Shown here piece by piece: positions 62,212 through 64,000 of a stretch of DNA of 64,000 bases. The notes under the pieces are model-generated. The model was not told the DNA's origin, ran no database searches, and saw nothing but the letters and a program-made list of their open reading frames with translations. A program made the position numbers and the translations under genes. The DNA comes from Lichenicola sp965198655 (lineage in GTDB: Bacteria; Pseudomonadota; Alphaproteobacteria; Acetobacterales; Acetobacteraceae): NCBI GenBank assembly GCA_965198655.1, contig OZ240668.1, positions 806,001-870,000 on the forward strand. Direction: 5' to 3'. Every line of letters starts with the position of its first letter. Position 1 is the stretch's first letter.

Positions 62212-62712
62212 GTGCCGTTGACGCTGCCCCTGCCGGACTGGATGCCCCCGTGGATCCAGCTCGCGATCCTGATGGTCGCGATCCTGTTCGGGTTCGCCCT
62301 GCTGATGATGCCGTTCGCGGTGTTCGGCCTGAAGGGCCGGCTCGAGCTGATCGAGGCGCAGCTCGACGACGTCCATGCCGAGCTGCGCATGCTGGCCACC
62401 CGTCTGCCGGAGGTGCCGCGCCGGCCGGCGCGTCCGGTGGAACAGGAGCCGGTGGCAGATGAGATCGTGCCGCGTCCGCGGCCGGCGCGCCCCCGTCCGC
62501 AGCCGGTCCCGGTGCCGCCGGTCCTGCCGGAGGCGTCGCTGCCCACTCCACACCGGCCGCGCGACAGCGACGACTGGTCGGACGCGCCGCCCTTCGCCGA
62601 CGAGGCGATGGCGCCGCGGCGTCCGCTGCGGGCTACGCCCGATCGCGACGTCGACCAGGAGCGCGCGCCGCGCAGCCGGTCGGAGCCGACCCTGCGCTGG
62701 CCCCCGCGCTGA
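62212..62712 (+). CDS. single-pass membrane protein, Pro/Arg-rich tail
   Basis: 166 aa, GTG start. One TM helix at residues ~15-40 (WIQLAILMVAILFGFALLMM), a short coiled-coil-like stretch (LELIEAQLDDVHAELRMLATR), then a disordered tail rich in Pro, Arg and Asp. No recognised domain. Two such features (TM then coiled coil) suggest a small membrane-anchored scaffold. Its codon use is like its neighbours. Confidence 0.65.
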   Translation: MPLTLPLPDWMPPWIQLAILMVAILFGFALLMMPFAVFGLKGRLELIEAQLDDVHAELRMLATRLPEVPRRPARPVEQEPVADEIVPRPRPARPRPQPVPVPPVLPEASLPTPHRPRDSDDWSDAPPFADEAMAPRRPLRATPDRDVDQERAPRSRSEPTLRWPPR

Positions 62713-62744
62713 TCCGACACGTCGTCACAGTCCAGCCGGGCTGC

Positions 62745-63890
62745 TCACCCGGACGTCAGCACCAGATCGTCGCGGTGGATCATCTCGTCGCGGCCGCGCC
62801 AGCCGAGCAGGGCCTCGATTGCCTCCGAGCGGTGGCCGATGATCCTGGCCGCATCCGCGCTGCCATAGGCCGACAGCCCGCGCCCGATCCCGATCCGGTC
62901 CTCGGAGACCACCAACACCAGGTCGCCGCGCCCGAAGCTGCCTTCGACTGCGCGCACTCCGGCTGGGAGCAGCGAGCCGCCGGCGCGTAGCGCGCAGGCA
63001 GCACCGTGGTCGATCACCAGTTGCCCTGCCGGCTGCAGGGTGCCGGCGATCCAGCGCTTGCGCGCCGAGCCTCCCTCCATCGCCGGCAGGAACCAACTGC
63101 AGCGCGTCGCCGTCCCAAGTGCTGCGAGCGGGTTCGCGACGCTGCCCAGGCCGATCGCCATGGCGCAGCCGGCCCGTGTGGCGATGGCGGCCGCGAGCAG
63201 CTTGGTCCGCATGCCACCCGACGAGTAGCCCGGCGGCGGCGCCCCGCCCATGGCCTCGACCTCCGGGGTCAGAACCGTCACCAGCGGGACGTGCCGTGCG
63301 TCCGGGTCCTGGCGCGGGTCCGCGGTGTAGAGCCCGTCGATGTCCGACAGCAGCACGAGCTGGTCGGCGCCGATCATCCCGGCCACGCGGGCCGCCAACT
63401 GGTCGTTGTCGCCGAAGCGGATCTCTGCGGTGGCGACCGTGTCGTTCTCGTTGATCACCGGCACGCAGCCAAGCCCGAGCAGGGTGGACAGGGTGGCGCG
63501 CGCGTTCAGGTAGCGCCGCCGGTCCTCGGTATCGTCCGGGGTCAGCAGCAGTTGCGCCGCGACCAGGCCATGCGCGGACAGGGCAGCACTCCAGGCCTGC
63601 GCCAGCCGGATCTGCCCCACCGCGGCGGCGGCCTGCTTCTCCTCCAGGCGCAGGCTGCGACGGGTCAGCCCGAGCGCATGGCGCGCCAGCGCGATCGCGC
63701 CGGAGGAAACGACGATCACCTCCACGCCGCGGCGGCGCAGTGCCGCGATGTCGGCAGCGACGCCGTCCAGCCATCCCAGGCGTGGTGCCGCCGCCTCGCC
63801 GTCGACCAGCAGCGCGCTGCCGATCTTGACCACCAGCCGCCGTGCCTGGTCGAGCGAGGGCAGGGCGGCAGGATGGTCCGGCCGGCTCAT
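62745..63890 (-). CDS. proB: glutamate 5-kinase
   Basis: 381 aa. First step of proline synthesis. An amino acid kinase domain (LVVKIGSALLV, VIVVSSGAIALARHAL, PVINENDTVAT, SSGGMRTKLLAA) plus a C-terminal PUA domain (from about residue 285; LPAGVRAVEGSFGRGDLV). The ATG overlaps the obgE stop (ATGA). In many alphaproteobacteria proA follows directly; here proA is 52 kb away on the opposite strand. Confidence 0.95.
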   Translation of the reverse strand: MSRPDHPAALPSLDQARRLVVKIGSALLVDGEAAAPRLGWLDGVAADIAALRRRGVEVIVVSSGAIALARHALGLTRRSLRLEEKQAAAAVGQIRLAQAWSAALSAHGLVAAQLLLTPDDTEDRRRYLNARATLSTLLGLGCVPVINENDTVATAEIRFGDNDQLAARVAGMIGADQLVLLSDIDGLYTADPRQDPDARHVPLVTVLTPEVEAMGGAPPPGYSSGGMRTKLLAAAIATRAGCAMAIGLGSVANPLAALGTATRCSWFLPAMEGGSARKRWIAGTLQPAGQLVIDHGAACALRAGGSLLPAGVRAVEGSFGRGDLVLVVSEDRIGIGRGLSAYGSADAARIIGHRSEAIEALLGWRGRDEMIHRDDLVLTSG

Positions 63891-64000
63891 CGGGCTGTCC
63901 GGCGCGCCTCGGTGATTTGGTCCTGCAGCACCCGAAGCGCTTCGGCGACGTTGCCGTGGGTGGCGGCGGACAGAGTCAGCACCGCCGCACCGGTCGCCTT
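63887..64000 (-). CDS. obgE: GTPase ObgE, C-terminal end (partial)
   Basis: Only the last 37 codons are present: KATGAAVLTLSAATHGNVAE then ALRVLQDQITEARR. The LSAATHGNVAEALRVL segment is the G5 (SAA) region and last helix of Obg-type GTPases, and the tight obgE-proB order is well known. The rest lies outside the window. Confidence 0.8.
   Translation of the reverse strand, partial: KATGAAVLTLSAATHGNVAEALRVLQDQITEARRTAR

Overview
This 64 kb window is high-GC chromosomal DNA with the gene content of an alphaproteobacterium, most likely family Acetobacteraceae (Rhodospirillales). The grounds are the 16S-tRNA-Ile-tRNA-Ala-23S-5S-tRNA-fMet order, GapR (DUF2312), two quinol oxidase (cyoABCD) operons, the rplY-pth-ychF and proA-nadD-rsfS-rlmH blocks, and several small protein types that I associate with this family. 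I cannot place a genus. No prophage, transposase gene, CRISPR array or plasmid function was seen.

Layout. 1-5.5 kb: end of prs, a histidine phosphatase, quinone-linked D-lactate dehydrogenase, a cysteine-rich copper-storage-like protein, then rplY-pth-ychF. 5.5-13.2 kb: a TPR protein with 204-bp tandem repeats faces an FkbH-like protein plus an acyl carrier protein, which run straight into proA-nadD-rsfS-rlmH. 13.2-20.7 kb: SH3-like and CHAP secreted proteins, RidA, a lipoprotein, an XdhC/MocA maturation set without its molybdoenzyme, a metallo-beta-lactamase-fold hydrolase, DUF192, Dps and a UDP-sugar epimerase. 20.7-26.5 kb: one complete rRNA operon behind a 430-bp T/G-rich leader. 26.7-30.7 kb: first cyoABCD. 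30.8-38.5 kb: a sugar or sugar-acid gene set (SDR, RbsABC-type ABC transporter, SMP-30 lactonase, DenD-like dehydrogenase, GntR/FadR regulator) with a shared 24-bp motif at two promoters. 38.8-46.1 kb: S9 peptidase, acetamidase, and a coupled class II DAHP synthase / NAPRTase-like / unknown / gltX series. 46.4-50.3 kb: second cyoABCD. 50.4-64 kb: a probably frameshifted secreted protein, MATE exporter, cysS, a TrmJ-type methyltransferase, rpsD, prfC, an RTX-like protein, a DJ-1 protein, NUDIX, zwf, gapR, a membrane protein, proB and the end of obgE.

Most of the window is core metabolism and translation. The parts that deserve attention are: (i) the FkbH-ACP-TPR module sitting where obgE-proB usually precede proA; (ii) a family of intergenic elements made of four successive hairpins, present three times, one copy covering the prfC start codon; (iii) a 105-bp element with CTAG-ended inverted termini that supplies the stop codon of the denD-like gene; (iv) the shared FadR-type motif; (v) two conserved genes whose best-placed start codons are ATC and ATA behind strong Shine-Dalgarno sequences; and (vi) two different quinol oxidase operons 16 kb apart. 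Coordinates for starts were chosen from ribosome binding sites, signal peptides and family N-termini; several remain ambiguous and are marked.
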